Both the position numbers and the translations under genes were made by a program. DNA of 64,000 nucleotides from Caballeronia hypogeia (GTDB taxonomy: Bacteria > Pseudomonadota > Gammaproteobacteria > Burkholderiales > Burkholderiaceae). The DNA lies in contig NZ_FCOA02000003.1 of the NCBI RefSeq assembly GCF_001544875.2, positions 532,456 to 596,455 of the forward strand. The letters are read 5' to 3'. Position 1 is the first letter of the stretch, and every line of letters begins with the position of its first letter. Positions 48,353-56,196 of this stretch are shown one piece after another. Under the pieces are notes generated by a model. It saw only the letters and a program-made list of their open reading frames with translations. It ran no database searches and was not told the DNA's origin.

Positions 48353-49834
48353 ATGTACTTAGGCATCGACCTCGGCACCTCCGAAGTGAAAGTTCTGCTG
48401 CTGGCCGCCGACGGCGCCGTGATCGGCACGGCGGGCACGCCCTTCACCGTATCGCGTCCGAAGCCGCGCTGGTCGGAGCAGAATCCGCTCGACTGGTGGG
48501 AAGGCACGCGCGCCGCGCTCTTCAGGCTGCGCGAGAAATTTCCCGACGAATTCGCGCAAGTGCGCGGCATTGGCCTCTCGGGCCAGATGCACGGCGCGGT
48601 GCTGCTCGATTCGCAGGACAAGGTGCTGCGCCCCGCGATCCTCTGGAACGACATGCGCAGCGACAAGGAGTGCGCCGAACTGTACGAACGCGCGCCCAAC
48701 CTGCACGAGATCGCCGGCAATCTGGCGATGCCGGGCTTCACTGCGCCCAAGCTGCTATGGGTCGCGCACAACGAGCCCGACATCTTCAGACAGACCGCGT
48801 GCGTGCTGCTGCCGAAGGATTACCTGCGCATGCATCTGACGGGCACCAAGGTATCCGATCCGTCGGACGCCGCCGGCACGCTCTGGCTCGATGTCGCGCG
48901 CCGCGACTGGTCCGACGAGTTGCTCGCCGCGTGCAACATGACGCGTCAGCAGATGCCGTCGCTTGCCGAGGGCAGCGAGCCTTCGGGCACGCTGTTGCCG
49001 GAGCTCGCGCGCGAATTCGGCCTGCAGGAAGGCGTGGTCGTCGCGGCGGGCGGCGGCGACAATGCCGCGAGCGCGGTGGGCATCGGCGCGACCGATCCGG
49101 GCGACGGATTCCTCTCGCTCGGCACCTCCGGCGTGCTGTGCGTGATCGGCGACCGCTTCCGGCCGAATCCCGCCTCCGCCGTGCATGCGTTCTGCCATGC
49201 GATTCCGGACCGGTGGCATCAGATGAGCGTGGTGCTGTCGGCGGCGAGCTGCCTGCGCTGGGTGTGCAAGCTGACCTCGACCGACGAGCCGACGCTGCTC
49301 GCCGAAATCGAGGCGCTGTCGCCCGATCTGCTGCCATCGGCGCCGCTGTTCCTGCCGTACCTCTCCGGCGAGCGCACGCCGCACAATGATCCGTATGCGC
49401 AGGGCGTGTTCTTCGGCATGACGCATGCGACCGACCGCGCGCTGCTCGGCTATTCGGTGCTCGAAGGCGTGACACTCTCGCTGACGGACGGCCTCGACGC
49501 GCTGGAATCGGCGGGCACGCAAGCGCGCGCGTTGTCGATGCTAGGCGGCGGCGCTCGCAGCGCGTACTGGGCGCAGATGTTCGCCGACGCCTTCGATACG
49601 CCGACGCGCACGCACGGCGGCGGCGAGACCGGAGCGGCGCTGGGCGCGGCTCGGCTCGGCTGGCTCGCGGCGGGCGGCGACCCATCGACGGTGCTGGCGA
49701 AGCCGGAGATCAAGCAGGAATTCACGCCGAATGCGGCGCGGCATGAGATGTTGCGGCAGCGGCTGAAAGGGTTCAGGGAGTTGTACCAGCACGTGAGGCC
49801 GCTGTTCGATCCGGCGCGGCCGAGGCTGGCTTGA
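48353..49834 (+). CDS. xylB: Xylulokinase
   Basis: Phosphorylates D-xylulose to xylulose 5-phosphate, linking polyol oxidation to the pentose phosphate pathway. The 493-residue FGGY kinase has GIDLGTSEVKVLLL at the N-terminus, the GQMHGAVLLD xylulose-binding stretch with the catalytic-type WNDMRS, and SMLGGGARSAYWAQMFAD near residue 395. It follows dalD by 171 bp on the same strand. Its stop at 49832 is in frame with the damaged DUF4160 gene immediately downstream. Confidence 0.93.
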   Translation: MYLGIDLGTSEVKVLLLAADGAVIGTAGTPFTVSRPKPRWSEQNPLDWWEGTRAALFRLREKFPDEFAQVRGIGLSGQMHGAVLLDSQDKVLRPAILWNDMRSDKECAELYERAPNLHEIAGNLAMPGFTAPKLLWVAHNEPDIFRQTACVLLPKDYLRMHLTGTKVSDPSDAAGTLWLDVARRDWSDELLAACNMTRQQMPSLAEGSEPSGTLLPELAREFGLQEGVVVAAGGGDNAASAVGIGATDPGDGFLSLGTSGVLCVIGDRFRPNPASAVHAFCHAIPDRWHQMSVVLSAASCLRWVCKLTSTDEPTLLAEIEALSPDLLPSAPLFLPYLSGERTPHNDPYAQGVFFGMTHATDRALLGYSVLEGVTLSLTDGLDALESAGTQARALSMLGGGARSAYWAQMFADAFDTPTRTHGGGETGAALGAARLGWLAAGGDPSTVLAKPEIKQEFTPNAARHEMLRQRLKGFRELYQHVRPLFDPARPRLA

Positions 49835-49856
49835 GGCGCGCGCGAAGAGGCTTCGA

Positions 49857-50098
49857 ATGCCCCGATTTTTCGATACAAAGGTGTACGATTTCATTTCTTC
49901 TCGAACGAAGGAAATCCGCGCGAAGCGGTGCACATTCACGCAAGCGGCGCCGCCGGCGATGCCAAATTCTGGCTTTACCCCAATGTGCACGTAGCGAGCA
50001 GCGCCGGCTTCGACGGGCGTACGCTATCCGAACTGTTGCTCGAGGTCGAAAATCGTCGTGACGAAATTGAGAGGTCCTGGAATGAGTACTTCCGCTAA
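49857..50098 (+). pseudogene. DUF4160 gene with frameshift at its start
   Basis: From codon GCC at 49859 to the TAA at 50096-50098 one frame encodes a whole DUF4160 domain: APIFRYKGVRF, FFSNEGNPREAVHIHASG, AKFWLYPNV and RSWNEYFR. But this frame has no ATG, GTG, TTG or CTG after the xylB stop. The natural ATG at 49857 is followed by four C and is out of frame; one more C would give MPPIFRYKG, the usual family start. So the gene appears broken by loss of one base in a C-tract, or is read from the rare ATT at 49865. It overlaps the DUF2442 gene by 17 bp. Confidence 0.75.
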
Positions 50099-50336
50099 AG
50101 AAGTTCGCTTCGACGATTGCACGATGTGGGTCGAACTCTCGGACGGCCGCACCCTGGGCGTTCCTCTTGGGTGGTTTCCCCGACTCCTTCACGCGACACC
50201 CGCTCAAAGGCAGCAATGCGAGATCAGCTTCAGCGGCAACGGCCTTCACTGGGAAGAAATCGACGAAGACATCTCCGTGGAAGGACTACTCGCGGCACGA
50301 GGTGACATGACGCATCTGCCGCGGCGCGCGGCCTGA
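50082..50336 (+). CDS. DUF2442 family protein
   Basis: An 84-residue cytoplasmic protein: VRFDDCTMWVELSDGRTLGVPLGWFPRLLHAT then CEISFSGNGLHWEEIDEDISVEGLLAARG, the complete DUF2442 domain. It is the usual downstream partner of DUF4160, and the pair has been suspected of being a toxin-antitoxin-like or regulatory module, with no settled function. The ATG at 50082 lies inside the DUF4160 3' end. It appears intact even though its partner is frameshifted, which would fit either an antitoxin-like survivor or recent damage. Confidence 0.85.
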   Translation: MSTSAKEVRFDDCTMWVELSDGRTLGVPLGWFPRLLHATPAQRQQCEISFSGNGLHWEEIDEDISVEGLLAARGDMTHLPRRAA

Positions 50337-50367
50337 CATCTCTGCTCCCGGCGGGCCGTGTTTTGAT

Positions 50368-50393
50368 TCGTGGTTCTGAATTCAGGACCACGA
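50368..50393. promoter_or_regulatory. 26-bp palindrome upstream of the SorC gene
   Basis: Left half TCGTGGTTCTGAA, right half TTCAGGACCACGA: 12 of 13 positions pair, centred on GAATTC, 51 bp before the SorC start. A likely autoregulatory operator or a terminator-like stem without T-tract; the former seems better. Confidence 0.6.
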
Positions 50394-50444
50394 CGCCCAA
50401 AATAAGAACTAAAACTTAAGCAGCAGACAAAACACCCAACCACA

Positions 50445-51395
50445 GTGCCCAAGTCCACAGAAAAGCTCGATCTCGCGACACGCGCGGCATGGCTCTACTA
50501 CGTCGCCGGCAACACCCAGAACGAGATCGCCGAAAAGCTGCAGATCTCGCGTCCGGTGGCGCAGCGCCTCGTTGCGTTCGCGGTCGAGAAGAACCTGATC
50601 CGCGTGCGGGTCGACCACCGTCTCGCCGATTGCCTGTCGCTCGCCAAGGCGCTCAGCGACCGCTACGGCCTCGCGATGTGCGAAGTCGTGCCCATCGACG
50701 GCGACGCGCCCGAGCAGATCGATCGCAAGCTCGCCGTCGCGGGCGCGCAGGTCATGGAGCGCTACCTGCTGGAAGAAAAACCGCTGGTCGTGTCGATCGG
50801 CAGCGGCCGCACGCTGAAGGCCTGTGTCGCGCAGATCGGTCAGGTCGACCGCCCGCAGCATCGCTTCGTGTCGATGGTCGGGGCGATCGCGCAAGACGGT
50901 TCGTCGAATCGCTATGACGTCGCGCAGCAATTGTCGGAAAAGACCGGCGGCAAGCACTTCATGCTGCCCGCGCCGCTCATGGCCGACAGCGAAACCGAAC
51001 GCGCGCAGTGGGTCAATCACCGGCTGTACCGCATCGTCGACGAACTCGCACAGCAGGCGGACGTGGCGTTCGTCGGCATCGGCAACGTGGGCGTCAACTG
51101 CCCGCTGCATCAGGACGGCTTCATCACCCGCGCGGAAGTCGACGAGATGATGGCGGCGGGCGCCGTGGCGGAATGGCTGGGCCTGCCGATCGATGCCGAA
51201 GGCCACCGCGTGACCTCGAAAACCGGCGCGCGCGTGACGAGCCTGAAGCTCGATACGCCACCGAAGCGCCCGACGATCGGCTTCGCGGGTGGAGAGCGCA
51301 AGCGCGAGGCGCTGATCGCGGCGCTGAAAGGACAATGGCTCTCGGGGCTCGTCACGGACGAGCTTTGCGCGAAGGCGGCGCTGGAAGCGTTGTGA
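50445..51395 (+). CDS. SorC-family sugar-binding transcriptional regulator
   Basis: A 316-residue regulator with an N-terminal helix-turn-helix (TRAAWLYYVAGNTQNEIAEKL, then ISRPVAQRLV) and a C-terminal sugar-phosphate-binding domain with VVSIGSGRTLKACV and FVGIGNVG. SorC proteins are effector-dependent regulators of polyol and sugar catabolism. The GTG at 50445 is used. It sits inside the polyol island between the dalD-xylB unit and the leftward smo-type operon and is the only classical regulator there, so it probably controls both. A palindrome at 50368 may mediate autoregulation. Confidence 0.9.
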   Translation: MPKSTEKLDLATRAAWLYYVAGNTQNEIAEKLQISRPVAQRLVAFAVEKNLIRVRVDHRLADCLSLAKALSDRYGLAMCEVVPIDGDAPEQIDRKLAVAGAQVMERYLLEEKPLVVSIGSGRTLKACVAQIGQVDRPQHRFVSMVGAIAQDGSSNRYDVAQQLSEKTGGKHFMLPAPLMADSETERAQWVNHRLYRIVDELAQQADVAFVGIGNVGVNCPLHQDGFITRAEVDEMMAAGAVAEWLGLPIDAEGHRVTSKTGARVTSLKLDTPPKRPTIGFAGGERKREALIAALKGQWLSGLVTDELCAKAALEAL

Positions 51396-51410
51396 GCATC
51401 CGGTGCGGCG

Positions 51411-52307
51411 CTACGCGTCGCCGCGCGCGGGCTGCTTCGCGGCCCACCAGCTACGCGACGCCTCATAGAGCTGCATGCCGATCATGTACTCCACGGAGCG
51501 CCCGTTCCCGCCGAGGAGTTCGGTCAAGTCCGCCCAGTCGATGTCCGCTTCGCCTGCAAAAAGGAGTCGGCGCAGCGTATTCGTCAGCTGATGATCGCGA
51601 GGTTCCAGCACATCGACACCGAGCGCGTCGTAGGGAATCGTCGATGTGTTTTTCAACTTCGGCGTAGCGAGGAACGGCACAGCCACCTTCGCCTTGAGCG
51701 CGCCGCTCCTGATCCAGCCCTTGTACAACGCGTCGATAGCGTTCTCGACGTGCCGATGCAACGGGAACAGCGTGCGCAACGTCTGCTTCCCTTTGGGCGT
51801 CACCACATAGGCAGCGGCGCAATAGGCGTACGAGTCCTTCGCATCGGACAGGTTGATTCCCGCGAGCTCGTGTCGTTCCGCACCCTGACGGCCTGACTCG
51901 CGACGGCGGCTCATCTTCTCCTCGGCCTGCGCAAGGAGAAACGGCACCTGATGATGGTAAGGACAACAATCCAGAAACAACAGATCCGCATCCGGATTTC
52001 CGGCGACGAAAAGGCCGATCACATGCGGATTGACGATCGATGGAAAATGCGCGCTGATCTCCACGTCGTCCTCCAGCACGATGGTGGCGGAGTCTGCGGA
52101 GGCCCGGAGAATCAACTCTTCGTGCGAACGCCGGCAAGCCCAGATGGCGTTCCGCGCCGGGTTGTCGAACGGTCCGTGCGCGCGGCCGTCCACCGCCGGA
52201 AACCGTTTGATGCAGTCTCGGTAACCGATCGCATCGATCCGGGCTTCCATCGATTTGCGTCTGTCGTCGCTCGTCGACAAATTGACGAAGTATCCATCCA
52301 GTTCCAT
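51411..52307 (-). CDS. Glycosyltransferase family 25 protein
   Basis: Predicted transferase of the GT25 family (LPS-type galactosyl and related enzymes). The 298-residue protein starts MELDGYFVNLSTSDDRRKSM, the family opening, with ACRRSHEELI and the metal-binding TIVLEDDVEI acidic motif near residue 78. The long C-terminal part with LDCCPYHHQVPFLL and YVVTPKGKQTLR is less conserved. The start at 52307 is preferred; the frame is open to 52337. It is unrelated to polyol metabolism by sequence and may be an insertion in the island. Acceptor unknown. Confidence 0.82.
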   Translation of the reverse strand: MELDGYFVNLSTSDDRRKSMEARIDAIGYRDCIKRFPAVDGRAHGPFDNPARNAIWACRRSHEELILRASADSATIVLEDDVEISAHFPSIVNPHVIGLFVAGNPDADLLFLDCCPYHHQVPFLLAQAEEKMSRRRESGRQGAERHELAGINLSDAKDSYAYCAAAYVVTPKGKQTLRTLFPLHRHVENAIDALYKGWIRSGALKAKVAVPFLATPKLKNTSTIPYDALGVDVLEPRDHQLTNTLRRLLFAGEADIDWADLTELLGGNGRSVEYMIGMQLYEASRSWWAAKQPARGDA

Positions 52308-52439
52308 GTGTCCGAGCCGCGCTGCAAGGCAGGCCAAGATAGCATCGATCGCGGTGCGTGAGCGAAAATTAAACCGCTCAGGCTAAGGATTAGGATATTT
52401 CGCAGACAGTGCGCGCGAATGGGCGGACGCCCGGAGCAA

Positions 52440-53303
52440 TCAGAACTCGATCTCCGCCTCCACGGCCTGCCCGACTTCCAGCGCGCCGCCCTCGCCCGTC
52501 ACGACGATCGCGTTCTTGCCGAACGTCAGCGCGCCGTCGAACTGCTCGCTCGCGCGATAGCCGCTCATCGTGTCGAGCGGTTCGTGCGGCCATGACGGAT
52601 GCGGCGCGCCCGTCTGCTGATCGATCGTCGGCATCGGGCAGCGCGTGCAGAGCTTGACGAGGCGCAGTTGCACGTCGTTTCCCGGCACGCGAATCTGCAT
52701 GTCGCCGACGTAATCCTCTTCGTACGCATCGAGTCCGCCGATCACCAGATTCGGCCGGAAGCGATTGGCCGGAACCTCCGGCGCACCCTTTTGCGACAGG
52801 CGTGCATTGAGATCGTCGAGCGACGCCTGGCTCATGATCAGAAGCGGGAAGCCATCCGCGAAACGCGTGTGCGTGACCTGCGGCGCTGTCCATTCCTCGT
52901 CCACCGTGCGGCGAAAAGCCGGCGCGAAGCGCGCAAGTCGCGCGGGCATGCCGAGAAACTCGCTGAACCACTGCGCGGATTGCTCGCCGGTGTCGAGCGC
53001 ATCGACGGTATCGCGCCAGACAGTCGCGCGTACCGGCTTCGCATCCACGAGTGCTTCCGCGCGCAAGGGCGTGCGCAGCGTCGGCATGCCGGGCGCATCG
53101 ATCACGAGATCGTCGCCGTCGAACGCGGTGCGGATCAGCGCCATGCGCGGATGAGCGCGCTGCGTGAACATGCCGCCGGCCGGATCGGTGATCATCCAGT
53201 GACGGTCGTATTCGAGGCCGGTTTCGAGCAGCGTGGCGCGACGCAGGGAAATGCCCGCGCAGGACTTGATTGGATAGACGAAGATTTCGTTCAGGACGGG
53301 CAT
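52440..53303 (-). CDS. MOSC-domain protein (YcbX-like)
   Basis: A 287-residue protein with the N-terminal MOSC beta-barrel domain (LNEIFVYPIKSCAGISL) and the C-terminal MOSC domain with RFRPNLVIGG and the conserved cysteine in VKLCTRCPMPTID, which binds molybdenum cofactor in characterised members. E. coli YcbX reduces N-hydroxylated bases with molybdenum cofactor; here a ferredoxin domain is absent. The start at 53303 is the MPVLNEIF codon; the frame extends to 53354. It is separated from the ABC ATPase gene by the terminator at 53392. Confidence 0.88.
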   Translation of the reverse strand: MPVLNEIFVYPIKSCAGISLRRATLLETGLEYDRHWMITDPAGGMFTQRAHPRMALIRTAFDGDDLVIDAPGMPTLRTPLRAEALVDAKPVRATVWRDTVDALDTGEQSAQWFSEFLGMPARLARFAPAFRRTVDEEWTAPQVTHTRFADGFPLLIMSQASLDDLNARLSQKGAPEVPANRFRPNLVIGGLDAYEEDYVGDMQIRVPGNDVQLRLVKLCTRCPMPTIDQQTGAPHPSWPHEPLDTMSGYRASEQFDGALTFGKNAIVVTGEGGALEVGQAVEAEIEF

Positions 53304-53384
53304 GGCGATATCGGGTGGACGACGCCGGTCATCGGTCGTGGCCGGTCGAAACACGGATTATCGCGCGTATCCCGCGCCCTGCAA

Positions 53385-53418
53385 AAAACAACGGCGCCGT
53401 CCTTCCGGAACGGCGCCG
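53385..53418 (-). terminator. Terminator of the leftward polyol ABC operon
   Basis: Nine-base stem CGGCGCCGT/ACGGCGCCG (53392-53400 with 53410-53418); on the minus strand it ends in TTGTTTTTTG, a good intrinsic terminator after the ATPase gene. Confidence 0.85.
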
Positions 53419-53439
53419 CGCATGCGAAGCTCCGACGAA

Positions 53440-54576
53440 TCAAGCCGCCGTCGCGTGCTCCCGCTGCCAGGAATCCACCACGTTGCGCGTGTACGCCTGA
53501 CCTTCCGCATTGAACAGGTGACAGTGATCCGGCGCCGTGCCGAACTTGAGCTGCTGACCGCGCGGATGCTTCTCGAGCGGCGGAATGCGCGCAATCAACC
53601 CGTCCGGCGCGATGTCGGTTTCGGCATACAGATACGCTGCGTCGCCGAGCGTTTCGACGGTCATCGTCGAAGCCGACACGCCGTAATCGCCCGCTTCGGC
53701 CGAATTCGGCTGCAAGTGCTCGGGACGAATGCCGACTGTCACGGCGTCGCCGACTTTGGCGTTGCCCGACAGCACGCCGACCAGTTGCGTCTCGCCCGTC
53801 GCGTACTTCACGAGCACGCCGTTGCTTTGCACCGCCGCGATCGTGCCCGACAGAAAGTTCATCTTCGGCGAGCCGATGAAGCCCGCGACGAAGCGGTTCG
53901 CCGGCGCGTGATACAGCGCGTTCGGCGTGCCGACCTGCTCGATGTTCCCCGCCGACAGCACGACGATCTTGTCCGCGAGCGTCATCGCCTCGACCTGATC
54001 GTGCGTCACGTAGATCATCGTGGTCTTGAGGTCGTCGTGCAGGCGCGCGAATTCGAGGCGCATTTTCACGCGCAGCGCGGCGTCGAGGTTCGAGAGCGGC
54101 TCGTCGAAGAGAAAGACCTTCGGCTTGCGCGTGATCGCACGGCCGATCGCCACGCGCTGGCGCTGGCCGCCCGAGAGCGCCTTCGGCTTGCGATCCAGCA
54201 GATGATCGATGTGCAGGATCTTCGCGGCGTTCTTCACGGCGGCGTCGATGGCGGGCTTCTTCTCGCCCGCGAGCTTGAGGCCGAACGCCATGTTGTCGTA
54301 CAGCGTCATGTGCGGATAGAGCGCGTACGACTGGAACACCATCGCAATGCCGCGCTTGGCGGGCGCCAGTTCGTTCACGCGCGCGTTGTCGATCATCAGA
54401 TCGCCGCCGCTGATGTCTTCGAGACCCGCGATCATGCGCATCAGAGTCGACTTGCCGCAGCCCGACGGGCCCACGAACACGACGAACTCGCCGTCGTTGA
54501 TATCGAGGTTGATGTTGCGCATCACCTCGGTTTCTTCGTAACGCTTGCTGATGTTGCGCAGTGTCAGGCTAGCCAT
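53440..54576 (-). CDS. Sugar/polyol ABC transporter ATP-binding protein (MalK/UgpC/SmoK type)
   Basis: ATPase of a CUT1-type importer. The 378-residue protein has Walker A GPSGCGKST, LSGGQRQRVAIGRA, Walker B FLFDEPLSNLD and His switch THDQ. A C-terminal regulatory TOBE/OB domain with VTVGIRPEHL completes it. The start at 54576 (MASLTLRNIS) is chosen; an open extension to 54654 would enter the HAD gene. It is the last gene of the operon, after the HAD phosphatase by 44 bp. Confidence 0.93.
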   Translation of the reverse strand: MASLTLRNISKRYEETEVMRNINLDINDGEFVVFVGPSGCGKSTLMRMIAGLEDISGGDLMIDNARVNELAPAKRGIAMVFQSYALYPHMTLYDNMAFGLKLAGEKKPAIDAAVKNAAKILHIDHLLDRKPKALSGGQRQRVAIGRAITRKPKVFLFDEPLSNLDAALRVKMRLEFARLHDDLKTTMIYVTHDQVEAMTLADKIVVLSAGNIEQVGTPNALYHAPANRFVAGFIGSPKMNFLSGTIAAVQSNGVLVKYATGETQLVGVLSGNAKVGDAVTVGIRPEHLQPNSAEAGDYGVSASTMTVETLGDAAYLYAETDIAPDGLIARIPPLEKHPRGQQLKFGTAPDHCHLFNAEGQAYTRNVVDSWQREHATAA

Positions 54577-54620
54577 GGTGTGTCTCCTGTGCATCATTTG
54601 CGACGAATACCGCGCCGTCG

Positions 54621-55334
54621 CTATCTGAGTTCGAACGTCGCGTTCTGCAGCCATTGCTCGACGAGCGCAGGCAATCGCGTCATGTCATCGAATACGGCCT
54701 GCGCGCCCGCTTTCTCCAGCGCGCCGATCTGTCCTTCGGTCGCGTGCCCGCCGCCGATGAAGCCCAGCACCGGCATGCCCGCGGCAGCCGCCGCCGTCAC
54801 GCCGGTCACGCTGTCCTCGACCACCAGACAGCGAAGCGGCGCGATACGCATCGCGCGCGCGGCCGCGAGATACACGTCCGGCGCGGGCTTCGGGTTCTCG
54901 ACCATGTCGGCGCAGAAACGCCGCTCGCCGAAGAAGCGCACGAGGCCGGTGCGTTGCAGCACGGCATCGACGTAGGTTGAAAAACTGTTGCTCGCGCACG
55001 CCTTCATGAACGGCACCGCGGCGAGCGCCCCGGCGATGCCCGGCACCGTCGGCGCCTGCATCGCCGCCACTTCGACGGCGCGCCGGATCGCGACGACCTG
55101 ATCGTGCGTAAGCGTGCGGCCCACAGTGTCGGCGGCGCTCGCGAGCACGGCCTCGATACGCAGGCCGAGCAGCGGCATCACGACCGGCTCGACATCGACG
55201 CCGGGCCACAGCGCCTGCAACTCGGTGACGAGCACGTGCGCCGCCACTGTTTCGCTGTCGATCAGCACGCCGTCGCAATCGCAGATCAGCAGGCGATCTT
55301 CGAGGTTGGCTTCCCTGGATGGAGTGAGGTTCAC
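54621..55334 (-). CDS. HAD-superfamily phosphatase within the polyol operon
   Basis: A 237-residue HAD-IA hydrolase with motif I CDCDGVLIDSE (nucleophilic Asp and acid/base Asp), ASNSF motif II, NPKPAPDVYL with the Lys of motif III and VVEDSVTGVTAAAAAG of motif IV. The cap domain and length resemble phosphoglycolate and sugar-phosphate phosphatases (YieH-like). It lies between the second permease (10-bp gap) and the ATPase gene. Dephosphorylation of a phosphorylated polyol dead-end product is a reasonable guess, not proven. Confidence 0.88.
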   Translation of the reverse strand: MNLTPSREANLEDRLLICDCDGVLIDSETVAAHVLVTELQALWPGVDVEPVVMPLLGLRIEAVLASAADTVGRTLTHDQVVAIRRAVEVAAMQAPTVPGIAGALAAVPFMKACASNSFSTYVDAVLQRTGLVRFFGERRFCADMVENPKPAPDVYLAAARAMRIAPLRCLVVEDSVTGVTAAAAAGMPVLGFIGGGHATEGQIGALEKAGAQAVFDDMTRLPALVEQWLQNATFELR

Positions 55335-55344
55335 GCTCGCTACC

Positions 55345-56196
55345 TCACTTCACCGCGCCAAACGTGAGGCCACGCACGAGTTGCTTCTGCGAGACCCAGC
55401 CGACGATCAGGATCGGCGCGACCGCCAGCAGCGAAGCGGCCGAAAGCTTGGCCCAGAACAGACCCTCCGGACTCGAATACGACGCGATGAACACCGTCAG
55501 CGGCGCCGCGTTCGAGCTCGACAGGTTGATGCTCCAGAACGCCTCGTTCCACGACAGGATGATGAGCAACAGGCCGGTCGATGCGAGACCGGGCAGCGCC
55601 ATCGGCATCAGCAGATAGACGATTTCCTGCCACGTCGTCGCGCCGTCGATGCGGCCGGCTTCGAGAATGTCCTTCGGCACCTCGTTGAAGTACGTGAATG
55701 CCATCCAGACGGCGATCGGCAGGTTGATCAGCGTGTACACGATGATGAGGCCCGACACCGTATCGAGCATGCCCGCGTTCTTCCACAGCAGATAGATGGG
55801 CACCAGCACGCCGACCGACGGCATCATCTTCGTGGAGAGCATCCACAACAGGACCGACTGCGTTTTCTTCGTGGGGAAGAACGCCATCGCGTAGGCGCAC
55901 GGCACGGCGAGGATCATGCACAGCAAGGTGACGCCCACCGAGATCAACACTGAGTTCCACGCGAAGCCGAAGTAATTGCTGCGCGCGAACACTTCGCGAA
56001 AGCTGTCCAGCGTCGGCGTGAAGAACAGCGACGACGAGTAGGCCTGCTGTTCGGTCTTGAACGCGGTGATCGTCATCCAGAAGATCGGGAAGAACAGCAG
56101 GATCGAGATGAGCCACGCGACGACGCCCGGCACGATGTTCTTCGCGTGATCGAGCGCCGAGGTTCGCGGCGCGGCGGTGACTGATTGCGTGCTCAT
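55345..56196 (-). CDS. Carbohydrate ABC transporter permease, MalG/SmoG type
   Basis: A 283-residue permease with six membrane helices and the EAA loop FNEVPKDILEAGRIDGATTWQE that contacts the ATPase. N-terminal part is cytoplasmic. It overlaps the upstream permease gene by ATGA and is followed by the HAD phosphatase after 10 bp. With the binding protein and the other permease it forms a CUT1-type importer, most similar in arrangement to smoEFGK and mtlEFGK polyol transporters. Confidence 0.93.
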   Translation of the reverse strand: MSTQSVTAAPRTSALDHAKNIVPGVVAWLISILLFFPIFWMTITAFKTEQQAYSSSLFFTPTLDSFREVFARSNYFGFAWNSVLISVGVTLLCMILAVPCAYAMAFFPTKKTQSVLLWMLSTKMMPSVGVLVPIYLLWKNAGMLDTVSGLIIVYTLINLPIAVWMAFTYFNEVPKDILEAGRIDGATTWQEIVYLLMPMALPGLASTGLLLIILSWNEAFWSINLSSSNAAPLTVFIASYSSPEGLFWAKLSAASLLAVAPILIVGWVSQKQLVRGLTFGAVK

